The notes beneath the pieces are model-generated. The model saw nothing but the letters and a program-made list of their open reading frames with translations. It did no database searches and was not told the origin of the DNA. Both the position numbers and the translations under genes were made by a program. Below are positions 43,322 through 52,876 of a stretch of DNA of 64,000 nt, in pieces. This stretch comes from GCA-003244245 sp050699955. Lineage in GTDB: Bacteria; Actinomycetota; Actinomycetes; Mycobacteriales; Pseudonocardiaceae. The stretch lies in the NCBI GenBank assembly GCA_050699955.1, contig JBOHGD010000010.1, positions 1 to 64,000 of the forward strand, written 5' to 3'. Positions within the stretch are counted from its first letter, which is position 1; every line of letters starts with the position of its first letter.

Positions 43322-43339
43322 TTTCGCTTGGGGACGAAA
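43322..43339. promoter_or_regulatory. TTTCG-N8-CGAAA operator, copy 1
   Basis: CACATTTCG, 8 bases, CGAAA, lying 24 bases before the ArsR-like start at 43363. The same half sites and spacing, with the same CACA flank, recur before the MFS exporter (44191-44208), predicting joint control. Confidence 0.65.
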
Positions 43340-43362
43340 CGCGGGCGTCCTACCCTGGCGGG

Positions 43363-44163
43363 ATGGATGCGGCCAGGAATGCGATGCGGTCAGGTGGGGA
43401 CGCGGACTTCACGACACCGGCCGAGCTGATCGGTCATCCGGCCCGCTCGGCGATGCTGGTGGCGCTGCTGGATGGGCGGGCCTTGCCGATGTCGATGCTG
43501 GCGACGGAGGCAGGCGTGGCGGCCTCCACGGCGAGCGCGCACCTCGGGCGGCTGGTGCAGGGCGGATTACTGCGGGTGCGGCCACAGGGGCGGCACCGCT
43601 ACTACGAGCTGGCCTCGCCCGAGGTGGTCGCCGCGCTGGAGGCGTTGGCCCAGCTGGCTCCGCAGCGGCAGGTGCGCTCGTTGCGGGCGGGAACCCGGGC
43701 GCAGGCCCTGCGCCGGGCACGGACCTGCTACGACCATGTGGCCGGTCACCTGGGAGTCGCGATCATGCAGGCGCTGGTAGCCCGGGGTGCGATCCGAGGC
43801 GGCGACGGCAGCCACCACGCGGACCGGGCGGATCGGGATCGGCTGTCCGCCCCCGGTCGCGACCACGAGTACCGCCTCACCGACACCGGACGGGACCTGT
43901 TCGCGCACCTGGGCGTGACGATCCCGCCAGCCAGGCGACGGCTGGTGGGCTACTGCATCGACTGGACCGAGCAACAGCATCACCTCGCAGGCGCGGCCGG
44001 GGCCGCGCTGCTCACCCGATTCACCGAGCTGAGGTGGGTCATCCAGGGGGTGCGGGGAGCACCCCGCGCGCTACGTGTCACCGAGCCGGGCCGCCGCGGG
44101 TTCGCCGAGCACTTCGGCATCGAGACCGCCGCCCTGGGTGGGTCCGAGACCGTGCCCGGCTGA
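43363..44163 (+). CDS. ArsR-like winged-helix regulator
   Basis: 266 residues. N-terminal ArsR-type winged helix (LIGHPARSAMLVALLDGRALPMSMLATEAGVAASTASAHLGRLVQ, about 22-65, then GLLRVRPQGRHRYYELASPEV). The C-terminal 150 residues hold further helices, with no metal-binding Cys cluster of classical ArsR, so it likely senses an organic compound. It is followed 69 bases later by an MFS exporter that carries the same operator, a common drug-efflux arrangement. Confidence 0.85.
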   Translation: MDAARNAMRSGGDADFTTPAELIGHPARSAMLVALLDGRALPMSMLATEAGVAASTASAHLGRLVQGGLLRVRPQGRHRYYELASPEVVAALEALAQLAPQRQVRSLRAGTRAQALRRARTCYDHVAGHLGVAIMQALVARGAIRGGDGSHHADRADRDRLSAPGRDHEYRLTDTGRDLFAHLGVTIPPARRRLVGYCIDWTEQQHHLAGAAGAALLTRFTELRWVIQGVRGAPRALRVTEPGRRGFAEHFGIETAALGGSETVPG

Positions 44164-44190
44164 CGAGCTGCTCGGCTGACGCCTGCCACA

Positions 44191-44208
44191 TTTCGCCGGC
44201 ACCCGAAA
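44191..44208. promoter_or_regulatory. TTTCG-N8-CGAAA operator, copy 2
   Basis: Second copy, 25 bases before the MFS start at 44233, with identical half sites and 8-base spacer. The spacer sequence differs from copy 1, which supports selection on the arms. Confidence 0.65.
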
Positions 44209-44232
44209 CACCGCACACCTAGCGTTCGGCGG

Positions 44233-45609
44233 GTGCGACTGACGACCACGACCCCGGCGGACCAGACGACCGGCCACCAGCCGCTGGTGGCGCTCTGCCT
44301 GGGCTTCTTCATGATCATAATGGATGCGACCGTGGTCAACACGGCGCTGCCCGCCATCGGCCGTGACCTGTCCGCCACCGTCAGCGGTCTGCAGTGGGTG
44401 GTCGACGGCTACACCTTGGTCTTCGCCTGCTTACTCCTGTCGGGCGGCTCGTTCGGCGACCGGCTCGGAGCACGGCGAGTGTTCCTGCTCGGCGTCGCGC
44501 TGTTCACCATCGCGTCGGCGGTGTGCGGTCTGGCCCCGACCCTGGCGGTGCTCAACGGCGCCCGAGTCGCCCAGGGCGTCGGTGCCGCGCTGGCGCTGCC
44601 CACCTCGCTGGCGCTGATCAATGCCAGCTACCCCGGCCGGGCACAGCGGGCCCGCGCCATCGGCGTCTGGGGCGGCCTCGGCGGGGTCGCCGCCGGACTC
44701 GGCCCCGTCCTCGGCGGACTGCTGACCAGCTGGGCCGGCTGGCAGGCGATCTTCTGGATCAACGTCCCGATCGGCCTCGCCACGATCGCGCTCACCCGGC
44801 GCTACGTCGCTACCGCACCGAGGACACCGGCCCGGCTCGACCCGCTGGGTCAGATGCTCGCCATCGTCACGGTGGCGACGCTGGCCTACGGATTGATCGA
44901 AGGCGGCGCCCGTGGCTGGTCGGCGAGTCCGGTGCTGACCGCGTTCATGATCGCCCTGCTCGGTGGGATCGGGTTCGTGGTCACCGAGCAGCGCCGTCGC
45001 GACCCGATGCTGCCGCTGGGACTGTTCCGCAACCGCGAGTTCACCGGCTCGCTGTTCATCGGTGCCGCCATCAACATCGGTTTCTACGGTGAGCTGTTCC
45101 TGCTCTCGCTGTACTTCCAGCAGGTGCGGCACCTCTCCCCGTTGCTGGCGGGGCTGGCCCTGCTCCCCCAACTGGGGATCGCCTGGCTGGCATCCACCCT
45201 CGGCGGGCGCCATACCGCACGCCTGAATGCCCGCCCGGTGATGCTCATCGGTTTGACCGTCGGCGCGCTCGGCCTGATCGCGATGACCTGGTCCGAGGCG
45301 ACCACTCCCTACTGGATGCTCATCGGGCCGCTACTGGCCATCGGGTTCGGCACCGCTTACACCATGCCGGCCGCCACCACCACCACGATCGAGGCGGCAC
45401 CGTCCGGCCAAGCCGGGATCGCGGCGGGCGCACTCAATGCCAGCCGGCAGCTCGGCAGCACGCTGGGGGTGGCCGTGTTCGGTGCGCTACTCGCCGGCCC
45501 GAGCGGGTTCATGACCGCGTACCACCTCAGCGTGCTCATCGGCGGCCTGGTGTTCGCCGCGGGCGCGCTGACCGTCCTGCGCACCATCCCGGTAACCCCA
45601 TCCCGATAA
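44233..45609 (+). CDS. MFS drug exporter, DHA2 (EmrB/QacA) type
   Basis: 458 residues from GTG 44233. Hydrophobic throughout with about 14 predicted helices. Helix 1 carries the DHA2 motif D1 (LGFFMIIMDATVVNTALPAIG), and motif A is GSFGDRLGARRVFLLG between helices 2 and 3; motif C is GLGPVLGGLL. Proton-driven export of toxic or natural-product molecules is expected. Probably repressed by the ArsR-like protein through the shared operator. Its last codons are encoded by the 14-bp tandem repeat. Confidence 0.9.
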   Translation: MRLTTTTPADQTTGHQPLVALCLGFFMIIMDATVVNTALPAIGRDLSATVSGLQWVVDGYTLVFACLLLSGGSFGDRLGARRVFLLGVALFTIASAVCGLAPTLAVLNGARVAQGVGAALALPTSLALINASYPGRAQRARAIGVWGGLGGVAAGLGPVLGGLLTSWAGWQAIFWINVPIGLATIALTRRYVATAPRTPARLDPLGQMLAIVTVATLAYGLIEGGARGWSASPVLTAFMIALLGGIGFVVTEQRRRDPMLPLGLFRNREFTGSLFIGAAINIGFYGELFLLSLYFQQVRHLSPLLAGLALLPQLGIAWLASTLGGRHTARLNARPVMLIGLTVGALGLIAMTWSEATTPYWMLIGPLLAIGFGTAYTMPAATTTTIEAAPSGQAGIAAGALNASRQLGSTLGVAVFGALLAGPSGFMTAYHLSVLIGGLVFAAGALTVLRTIPVTPSR

Positions 45610-45642
45610 CCCCCGTCGCGGTAACCCCGTCGCGGTAACCCC
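45586..45642. repeat. Four 14-15-bp tandem units over the exporter 3' end
   Basis: Units ATCCCGGTAACCCC, ATCCCGATAACCCC, CGTCGCGGTAACCCC and GTCGCGGTAACCCC follow one another. The first two encode the end of the exporter, whose stop is the TAA inside unit 2, and the rest run into the intergenic gap. Slippage could change the C-terminus. Confidence 0.85.
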
Positions 45643-45698
45643 AGGGCGCTGACCGGCGATCTGCATACCGGTGCACCTGCACAGAGGAGGTCCGGGCG

Positions 45699-47834
45699 TT
45701 GAGTCGGCTCACCTGGTATGCGCGACGCCTGCGGTCCATGTCGGCCGGCGAGATCGCCTGGCGCGCGTCGCGGGCCGCGGCCGGAAAGCTGAGCCACTCG
45801 ACCGAGCGGTCCGACACCGCCCTGCTCGGGGTCGCTGACCCGGGCTGGACCGTGCTGCTGCGGCGCTTCCGGGCGAGCGAAGGGCGCCCCGTGCTGCTGG
45901 ACCGCGAACGTGCCGCGACCCTCGCCGCGGCGTATCCGGAGCAGATCGCCGAGGTGCTCGCCGCGGCGGATCGGGCCCTGGCCCACCGGGTCAGCTTCTT
46001 CGGCTATCCCGAGCAGGTGCTGAGCGACCCGATCGACTGGCACCACGACCCGCTGTCGGCCACCACCTGGCCCGCCCTGCCGAGCGACCGGATCGACCAC
46101 CGCACCAGCCCCGGGGACCCGAAATGGATCTGGGAGCTGAACCGCCTGCAGCACCTGCCCTGGCTGGCCCAGGCGTGGCTGGTCACCGGCGAGGATCGCT
46201 ACGCCGAGGGCGCGCTGGACCAGCTCGACTCCTGGCTGGCGGGCAATCCGCCGGGCGTCGGCATCGCCTGGCGCGGGGCCTTCGAGGCCGGCATCCGCGC
46301 GATCTCCGTGGCCATCGCGCTGCAAGGCCTGCGCGAGGCGCCCGCGCTCACCCCGGACCGCTACCGGCGGCTGGTGCGGATGCTCGCCGAGAGCGCCCGT
46401 CGGTGCTGGGCACAGCGGTCCCGGTTCAGCTCCGCCAACAACCACCTCGTCGGGGAGCTGGCCGGGCTGGCGACCGTGGCACTGCTGTTCCCCGAGCTGG
46501 CCCAGGCCCGGGTGTGGGAACAGCGGGCGCTGCAGGCGCTGTGCGTGCAGGCGCGGCGTCAGATCCTGCCCGACGGGGCCGGTGCCGAGCAGGCCCTCGG
46601 CTACCAGGTCTTCACCGCGGAGCTGCTGCTGGTCGTGGCGGCACTGCTCCGGCTGCGTGGCGACGAGCCACCACCGGCGATCCTGCAGGCGCTCGATCGC
46701 AGCGCCGGCTTCCTCGCGGCGCTGGTCGGGGACGACGACCCGGCGCCGCGATACGGCGACGACGACGAGGGCTTCGCGCTGCGCCTGGACGCGGCGCCGC
46801 TACGGACGGTGCGCGACCACCTCGCGGCGGTCGCGGCGGTCACCGGCAACCCGGCGGCCCACCGCGCCGCAGCGCCGGGGCCGGCTGCCGGCTGGTTCGC
46901 CGCGGCCGCCGGCCCGAAGCCCGCCACACCGACCACCAGCTCCGGGCCGGGCAGTGCCTATGCGCCCGACGGAGGGGTAGTGGTACTCCGGTCAGGGCCG
47001 GGAGCATCGGGATCACGGCGCGTCGTCATGGACGTCGGCCCGCTGGGGTACCTCTCGATCGCCGCGCACGGGCACGCGGACGCACTCGCGGTGACCCTGA
47101 GCGTCGACGGCCAGGAGCTGATCGGCGACCCGGGTGCGGCGAGCTACTACGGCCACCCGCAGTGGCGGCGGGCGCATCGCGGCACCCGGGCACATGCCAC
47201 GGTGTGCGTCGACGACACCGACCAGTCGGTCATCGCGGGGCCGTTCCTGTGGACCGAGCATGCCTCGGTGACGGTGCACGCGGTCGACCTGGAGCGCGGC
47301 ATCGTCGACGCCGAGCATGACGGCTACCGCAGGCTGCGCTCCCCCGTGCGGCACCGGCGGTGGCTGCTCGCCCCTCCGGACTCGGCGACGTTGCTCGTGG
47401 TCGACCTGCTGCACGGGGAGGGCACGCACCGGATCCGCGGCTCGTGGCCGCTGCACCCGTCGCTCGACGCGACGCCCGAACCGGCCGGGCATCGGGTCAC
47501 CCGGGCCGGCTCGCCCGTGCTGCGGCTGTGCTACGCGGCCAGTGCCGAGCTGAGCCGACACGAGGTGCGCGGGGATCCACAGACGAACCTCGGGTGGTGG
47601 TCGAGCCGGCTCGAGTCCCGCGAGCCCGGGTGGCTCGTCGGCGCCCAGTGCAACGCGCCGCTGCCCGTCGCACTGGTCACCCTGATCCGTGCGGGGCAGC
47701 CGGTGCCAGAACACTGTGCCGCGCTCACGACGTCGCTGACGCCGGAGGCCATCGAGATCGGCTGGCGCGACGACGACCAGGAGCGAGGTGTCCGGGTCGA
47801 CATCACCCGTCCCGGGACCGTGGCATATCAATGA
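45699..47834 (+). CDS. Heparinase II/III-like polysaccharide lyase
   Basis: 711 residues. The start is TTG 45699, picked because AGGAGG lies 8 bases upstream and the frame has no better start. An N-terminal (alpha/alpha) toroid (about 90-400: WIWELNRLQHLPWLAQAWL, SSANNHLVGELAGLA) is followed by the heparinase II/III beta domain (AAHGHADALAVTLSVDGQEL, DPGAASYYG). Such lyases break uronic-acid-containing chains by beta-elimination. No signal peptide, so it may act inside or be a biosynthetic quality-control enzyme. A GT2 and a flippase follow on the same strand; the sugar dehydrogenase at 62 kb could supply uronic acid for the polymer. Confidence 0.85.
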   Translation: MSRLTWYARRLRSMSAGEIAWRASRAAAGKLSHSTERSDTALLGVADPGWTVLLRRFRASEGRPVLLDRERAATLAAAYPEQIAEVLAAADRALAHRVSFFGYPEQVLSDPIDWHHDPLSATTWPALPSDRIDHRTSPGDPKWIWELNRLQHLPWLAQAWLVTGEDRYAEGALDQLDSWLAGNPPGVGIAWRGAFEAGIRAISVAIALQGLREAPALTPDRYRRLVRMLAESARRCWAQRSRFSSANNHLVGELAGLATVALLFPELAQARVWEQRALQALCVQARRQILPDGAGAEQALGYQVFTAELLLVVAALLRLRGDEPPPAILQALDRSAGFLAALVGDDDPAPRYGDDDEGFALRLDAAPLRTVRDHLAAVAAVTGNPAAHRAAAPGPAAGWFAAAAGPKPATPTTSSGPGSAYAPDGGVVVLRSGPGASGSRRVVMDVGPLGYLSIAAHGHADALAVTLSVDGQELIGDPGAASYYGHPQWRRAHRGTRAHATVCVDDTDQSVIAGPFLWTEHASVTVHAVDLERGIVDAEHDGYRRLRSPVRHRRWLLAPPDSATLLVVDLLHGEGTHRIRGSWPLHPSLDATPEPAGHRVTRAGSPVLRLCYAASAELSRHEVRGDPQTNLGWWSSRLESREPGWLVGAQCNAPLPVALVTLIRAGQPVPEHCAALTTSLTPEAIEIGWRDDDQERGVRVDITRPGTVAYQ

Positions 47835-47939
47835 CCGGGCTGGTGGCACCCTCAGCGGTCGGTAATGAACGGTCCGTTACCGACGACTAGCCAGGTGAGC
47901 CCGGGCGCGCCGGCTGCTTGACCTGACAGGAGACCAGCA

Positions 47940-48971
47940 GTGCCCTCCGCAGACGCTCCGATGTTCAGCATCCTGTGCACCGCCTACCAGACCGAGGCCT
48001 ACCTCGCGGAGACGATCGAGTCGGTACTGGCGCAGACCCGCCGGGACTGGGAGCTGGTGGTGGTGGACAACGGGCGCTCCGCGGAGATCGCCGGGATCGT
48101 GCGGCACTACCTGCACGACCCGCGGATCCGGCTGGTGCGTCAGGAGAACCGGGGCATCGTCGGCGGGGTGATGGCCGCGGCCGGGGTGGCCACCGGCCGG
48201 TACTTCGTGGTGCTGGACAGCGACGACGCGATCACGCCGGACTTCTGCGCCCGGATGGGAGCGATCCTGCAGGCCGGCCCCGGCATCGACGCACTCGGCT
48301 GCGACGCGGTCTGTTTCGCCGACCCCGGGGGCCACGAGCTGCCGCACAGCTACCTGCGCTCGATGGGCATCAAGCGCCCGCCCCGGCTGGAACACCGGCT
48401 GACGGTCGCCGACATCATCCGCGGCGAGCAGCCCTACTACACCGGCGCCTTCCGCCGGGAGGCGTGGGAGGCGGTCGGGGGCTACCAGACCGACTCGCCC
48501 AAGGCGGAGGACCTGAGCATCCTGCTCCGCCTGGCCGTGGCCGGCTTCGACATCCGCGCGATCCCGGACCGGCTGGGGCGCTACCGCATCCGGGCGGACT
48601 CCACCTCGCGCCACCCGAGCAGTGTCGAGTCGTTCGAGGAGAGTGTCGAGCGGGCCCTGACCGCGGCCGCGGCGGCGTCCGGTCGGCCGGAGGACCTCGA
48701 CGCGCTACGGACCCGCCGGCAGCAGGTTCGCTATCTGCAGGCGCTGCGAAGGGCCCGCTGGGCGTTCCGGCACAACGACCTGGCCCAGGCGCGCCAGGAG
48801 GTCCGGCTGGCCTTCGGGCAGCGCCCGACCCTGCGCACCCGCGCGCTGCTGGTCGCGCTCGCCGTGGCGCCCGGCCTGCTGCGCCACGTTCACCCGGTGA
48901 AGCAGCGGCTGACCGGCCACGCCAACCGGATCGCCGGACGCATCGCGCGCGTGACCCGCCGCGCGGCGTGA
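47940..48971 (+). CDS. GT2-family glycosyltransferase
   Basis: 343 residues from GTG 47940 (GGAGACC upstream). GT-A fold: FSILCTAYQTEAYLAETIES, metal-binding acidic motif VVLDSDDA, and GYQTDSPKAEDLSILLRLAV with the catalytic-region ED. An extra C-terminal helical part (about 245-343) is basic and may touch the membrane. It should add one sugar from an NDP-donor to the lipid-linked repeat. Its stop overlaps the flippase start by GTGA. Confidence 0.88.
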   Translation: MPSADAPMFSILCTAYQTEAYLAETIESVLAQTRRDWELVVVDNGRSAEIAGIVRHYLHDPRIRLVRQENRGIVGGVMAAAGVATGRYFVVLDSDDAITPDFCARMGAILQAGPGIDALGCDAVCFADPGGHELPHSYLRSMGIKRPPRLEHRLTVADIIRGEQPYYTGAFRREAWEAVGGYQTDSPKAEDLSILLRLAVAGFDIRAIPDRLGRYRIRADSTSRHPSSVESFEESVERALTAAAAASGRPEDLDALRTRRQQVRYLQALRRARWAFRHNDLAQARQEVRLAFGQRPTLRTRALLVALAVAPGLLRHVHPVKQRLTGHANRIAGRIARVTRRAA

Positions 48972-50479
48972 AATCCGACGAAGCCGGCGTCGGCGACCTC
49001 GGGGCCACCCTGCGCAGGGGTGCGGTCATCTCGGCGGTCGTGCTCGTGGTCGTGCAGGCCACCTCCCTGCTGCAGACCCTGGTACTCGCCCGGCTGCTCA
49101 GCCCCACCGACATCGGCCTGTTCGCCGCGGGCACGCTGCTGTCCGGCGTGCTGCTCACCCTCTCCGAAGGCGGGCTGCGCGGTGCGCTGATCCAGCGCGA
49201 CGGCGACGTCGACGACGCGGCCGACACGGTGTTCTGGGCGAGCCTGATCACCGGGACGGCGATGAGCCTCGCGTTGCTCGCGGCGTCGCCCCTGATCGGC
49301 ATGCTGTTCAACAGCCGGGTCGCGGGGCTGATCGCCGCTGCCACCTCCGGCACGCTGGTGCTGCACTCGATGACCAACGTGCCCGACGCCCTCATGCAGC
49401 GTCGCTTCAACTTCAAGCGCCGCCTCATCGTCGACCCGAGCGTGGCGCTGAGCTTCGCGGTGGTGTCGGTGGTGCTCGCGGCGCTCGGCTTCGGTGTCTG
49501 GAGCCTGGTGGCCGGCTCCTACGCCTCCCTGCTCGTGTGGGTCGCCACCACCTGGTTGCTGGCGGGCTGGAAACCCGGGCACGGCCGGGCCTCGGTGCGG
49601 ATGTGGCGCGAGCTGGCCCGGTTCGCCTTCCCCCTGGTGATCGAGGGCGTCGGAGACCGGTGCCGGGAGACGATCGAGACCACTGTGGTGGGCCGGGGCC
49701 TGTCCACCGCCGCACTCGGGTACTACCGCTACGGCAGGCGGATCGCGCTGATCCCCGGCCTGGCTGTGGTCCAGGTGTGTTCGTACGTGCTCTTCCCGGC
49801 CTTCTCCCGGATCGCGGGCGATCCGGCCCGCTTCCGCCGGGCATTCCTGCGCGCGCTCGGCTGGATCTGGTTCGCGGCCGCACCCGTCGCGGCGCTCGTC
49901 GTCGCCCTCGGCGAACCGGCCACGGTGGTGCTGCTGGGCGAGAAGTGGCGCCCGGCCGGGGTGGTGCTGATGGCGCTGACCGGCTACGGGCTGGGCGAGG
50001 CCCTGAACGCGGTCTGCGGGGAGTCCCTCAAGGGAGCAGGACGGCCCCAGCTGCTCAACTGGCTCACCGCGGTGGGGCTGGTGAGCCTGGTCGGCCTGCT
50101 CTTCGCGCTGATCCCGTTCGGGCTGGTCGGCGTCGGCCTGGCGATCTCCCTCTCGGCGGTGACGGTGGGCGTCGTCAACCTCGCCATCGCGCGACGGGTG
50201 GTCGGGGTGTCGGTCGCCGAGATCCTCGCCCGACTGGTCCCGCCGGTCATCGGGGCGCTCGTCGCACTCGCGATCATCGGGCCGCTGGAGCACCTCGTCC
50301 TGCACTCCGACCAGCACCCGGCGGTCGCCGCGCTGGCGCTGCTCGGCCTCCAGTCCGTCCTGTTCGGGCTGATCTACCTGGTGGTTCTCCGGATGGTCGC
50401 ACCCGCGACCATCGCCGAGCTCGGCCGTGGCGTCCGAGCGTTCCGCACCCGCGGGCAACGCACCGCCACCAGCGACTGA
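48968..50479 (+). CDS. Polysaccharide flippase (MOP/PST family, Wzx-like)
   Basis: 503 residues from GTG 48968. About 12-14 membrane helices with the PST-family start LRRGAVISAVVLVVVQATSLLQTLVLARLLSP and conserved DIGLFAAGTLLSGVL and ALGYYRYGRRIALIPG segments. Moves lipid-linked repeat units from the inner to the outer membrane face for the polymerase at 10054-11592. The two genes are 37 kb apart, so the glycan locus is split. Confidence 0.88.
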   Translation: MKSDEAGVGDLGATLRRGAVISAVVLVVVQATSLLQTLVLARLLSPTDIGLFAAGTLLSGVLLTLSEGGLRGALIQRDGDVDDAADTVFWASLITGTAMSLALLAASPLIGMLFNSRVAGLIAAATSGTLVLHSMTNVPDALMQRRFNFKRRLIVDPSVALSFAVVSVVLAALGFGVWSLVAGSYASLLVWVATTWLLAGWKPGHGRASVRMWRELARFAFPLVIEGVGDRCRETIETTVVGRGLSTAALGYYRYGRRIALIPGLAVVQVCSYVLFPAFSRIAGDPARFRRAFLRALGWIWFAAAPVAALVVALGEPATVVLLGEKWRPAGVVLMALTGYGLGEALNAVCGESLKGAGRPQLLNWLTAVGLVSLVGLLFALIPFGLVGVGLAISLSAVTVGVVNLAIARRVVGVSVAEILARLVPPVIGALVALAIIGPLEHLVLHSDQHPAVAALALLGLQSVLFGLIYLVVLRMVAPATIAELGRGVRAFRTRGQRTATSD

Positions 50480-50504
50480 CCGCTGTTCCTGGCCGGACGA
50501 GAGG

Positions 50505-51560
50505 TCAGGGGCTGTTGGCTTCCTCGTGGAAACCCGGCCGGGACGAGTCGTCGACCTCCACGAGAGGGACGGGGTCGCGGGTGGTGTTGGCGATCACCGT
50601 GCAGCCGGTCGACCCATCAGTGATCATGATCCCGCGGGTGAGGTTGGGCCCGGAGATGGTGTTCTGCCGCAGCTCGACGCCTGGCCATCGACGCAGGTTC
50701 ACCGCCTGGTCACCGTTGGACGCGCAGGTGTTGCCCACGAAGGTGATCGAAGGCATCCCGGCGGGAACGCCACTGTTGCCGCCCTGGTCACCGGTCGCGA
50801 TCAGACACTGCGCGTCGACGTTGCGGCAGGTGTTGCCCGAGATCACGACGTCGAAGGTGGGCGGGCTGTTGTCGTCGTAGGTCTGGAAGCAGTCGGGGTG
50901 CGGCGGGCTGGCATAGCCCTCGGCGGAGATGTCCCGGATCGTGTTGCGGGTGATCCGGTGACCGTTGCCGAAGAAGCGCACGCCATCGGCGTCGCCGTCG
51001 CCTCGTGGCACCGTTCCGCTCACGGTGTTGGAGTCCACCGTGATCCGCTGTCCCCTGATCCAGATGCCGACCGTGGCGACATGCTGCACGGTGTTGGACG
51101 CGATCGTCGAGTCGATGCACGACGCGCAGGTGATCCCGCCCTGCTGAGTGTCGCGAACGGTGTTGTTCCTGGCCGTGAGACCTACCCCCTGCAAGAGCAT
51201 CCCATCGCCGCCGGCGACCACGAAACCCTCGACGGAGACATAGTCGGCGGCCACGTGGATGTCACGGACGGTCGTCCCGTCCCCGACCAGCCTGACCGGC
51301 GTCCCGGCGGTACCCGACCTCATCATCGTCACGTCGGCGCCGGCGAGGTCACCACCGGTCAGGCAGAACGTCTCTCCCGGATTGGCGTCGGCCAGGACCA
51401 CGGACACGTCGTCGGCTTGGGTGATCGTATGGGTGCAACCCGACGGTGCGTGCGCCGTGGGCTGCTGGTCCGCGGAGCCGCATCCGGTGCCCAGCACCAG
51501 CACGCTCAGCAGCACGAGGGACCAGACCGACACCGCTCGGGGCACGCGCATCGGCGCCAT
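50505..51560 (-). CDS. Lipoprotein with right-handed parallel beta-helix
   Basis: 351 residues from ATG 51560 (ATG 51551 also possible). Signal peptide with lipobox LGTGC. The mature part shows stacked repeats (ITVDSNTVSG, HRITRNTIRDIS, VVISGNTCRNV, ITFVGNTCAS, VELRQNTISG), the NxI/NTV turns of PbH1 coils found in pectate-lyase-like proteins. Could bind or cleave the surface polymer, or only bind it; catalytic residues are not clear. Convergent with the flippase gene, gap 25 bases. Confidence 0.75.
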   Translation of the reverse strand: MAPMRVPRAVSVWSLVLLSVLVLGTGCGSADQQPTAHAPSGCTHTITQADDVSVVLADANPGETFCLTGGDLAGADVTMMRSGTAGTPVRLVGDGTTVRDIHVAADYVSVEGFVVAGGDGMLLQGVGLTARNNTVRDTQQGGITCASCIDSTIASNTVQHVATVGIWIRGQRITVDSNTVSGTVPRGDGDADGVRFFGNGHRITRNTIRDISAEGYASPPHPDCFQTYDDNSPPTFDVVISGNTCRNVDAQCLIATGDQGGNSGVPAGMPSITFVGNTCASNGDQAVNLRRWPGVELRQNTISGPNLTRGIMITDGSTGCTVIANTTRDPVPLVEVDDSSRPGFHEEANSP

Positions 51561-51680
51561 CAGCCGACGTTCCAGGAAACGATGTCCCTCGCAGCGGGGG
51601 TAGTGGCCATGGGGTCGACGCTACGGAGAACCCGGACGTCCCGATAGCGATCGGCGGGCAGGTACACCCTGAGGAGAAGC

Positions 51681-52844
51681 TCAGGAGGAGGTCGGGGCAG
51701 CCCGATCGGGACTGCCACCCATCATCCGCAGCATCGGCAGACCGCCGCTGCGCAGGAAGCGGACGACGAGAACCGCGGCGAGGGCGAGGAAGACGATGTT
51801 GAGCCAGGTGGTGTAGTTCCAGCTGATCCCCGCCTCGGTGACGATCGCGGCACGGGTGGACGGGACCAGGCCCAACGGCCGGAAGACCAGTTCGACGACG
51901 TACCCGGCGGCGGCCATCGCCAGGTAGAAGAAGGCGAAGATCCGCAGCGCCATACCGGTGCCGTAGTACTTCCGGTAGATCAGCAGGATCGGGATGATGA
52001 TCAGGTCGGCGAAGATGAACGAGACCACCCCGCCGAAGCTGATCCCGCCGTTCCACAGCACCGCGGCCAGCGGCACGTTGCCGATCGAGCAGACGAAGCT
52101 GACCACCGCGACCAGCGGGCCGATCAGCGGACCCCACAGCGTTGCGGCGAGCGGGTGCGCGTCCAGGAAGAAGACCTGCAACGCCGACGCCGGCACCCAG
52201 GCGGCGAAGGCGCCCGCGATGAGCAGCCCACCGACGATGTCGCGCCACACCGCGGCCCAGTCCATCACGAACAGCCGGCTGGTCGCGGTGAACCCGGCCG
52301 GGCCGACCAGCCGCCTCCAGATCGGCCCCCGCTCGCGGACCGACATGTCCATCGCCGCGTGGCCCTCCATCGACCCGGCCAGTCCCCGGTCGGCCTGGAC
52401 CCGGGCGGCCTCGATGATCCGGCGATCGAGGAACAGCCGGAACAGCACCGCGACGAACACGATCATCAGCGGGCCACCGACGAACTCGGCCAGGGTGAAC
52501 TGCCAGCCCATCAGCAGCGCGAGGATGACACCCAGCTCGACCACCAGGTTCGTGGAGGCGATCTCGAAGGCCATCGCCGCGGTGAAGTGCGCGCCCTTGC
52601 GGAACAACGCCCTGGCCAGCGCCACCGCGGCGTAGGAGCACGACGAGGACGCCGCACCCAGGCCGGTGGCGACCGCCAGGCTGGCCGGGGAGTCGTCGGG
52701 CATCAGCCGGCTGATCTCCTGCCTGGAGACCACCGCCTGCACAGCGGCGGACAGGAAGAAGCCCAGAATCAGGGCCCACAGGATCTCCCAGCTCATCGAG
52801 CCCGCGATCGCCAATGCGTGTCCGATCCCGTGCAGCACGCCCAT
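51681..52844 (-). CDS. Permease of the DUF318/ArsP-YraQ family
   Basis: 387 residues from ATG 52844, with GGGAGGTG upstream (GTG 52853 is the alternative). Eight to ten helices. Conserved segments: SSSCSYAAVALARALFRKG and FVCSIGNVPLAAVLWNGGIS, both with the Cys-containing turns typical of this family, and SFIFADLIIIPILLIY. Related proteins export methylated arsenicals or act as ion permeases; no arsenic gene is nearby, so the cargo is unknown. It follows the LuxR gene by 32 bases and is probably controlled by it. Confidence 0.85.
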   Translation of the reverse strand: MGVLHGIGHALAIAGSMSWEILWALILGFFLSAAVQAVVSRQEISRLMPDDSPASLAVATGLGAASSSCSYAAVALARALFRKGAHFTAAMAFEIASTNLVVELGVILALLMGWQFTLAEFVGGPLMIVFVAVLFRLFLDRRIIEAARVQADRGLAGSMEGHAAMDMSVRERGPIWRRLVGPAGFTATSRLFVMDWAAVWRDIVGGLLIAGAFAAWVPASALQVFFLDAHPLAATLWGPLIGPLVAVVSFVCSIGNVPLAAVLWNGGISFGGVVSFIFADLIIIPILLIYRKYYGTGMALRIFAFFYLAMAAAGYVVELVFRPLGLVPSTRAAIVTEAGISWNYTTWLNIVFLALAAVLVVRFLRSGGLPMLRMMGGSPDRAAPTSS

Positions 52845-52876
52845 GACGCTCACCTCCCGGCCGCACGCTCAGCCAA

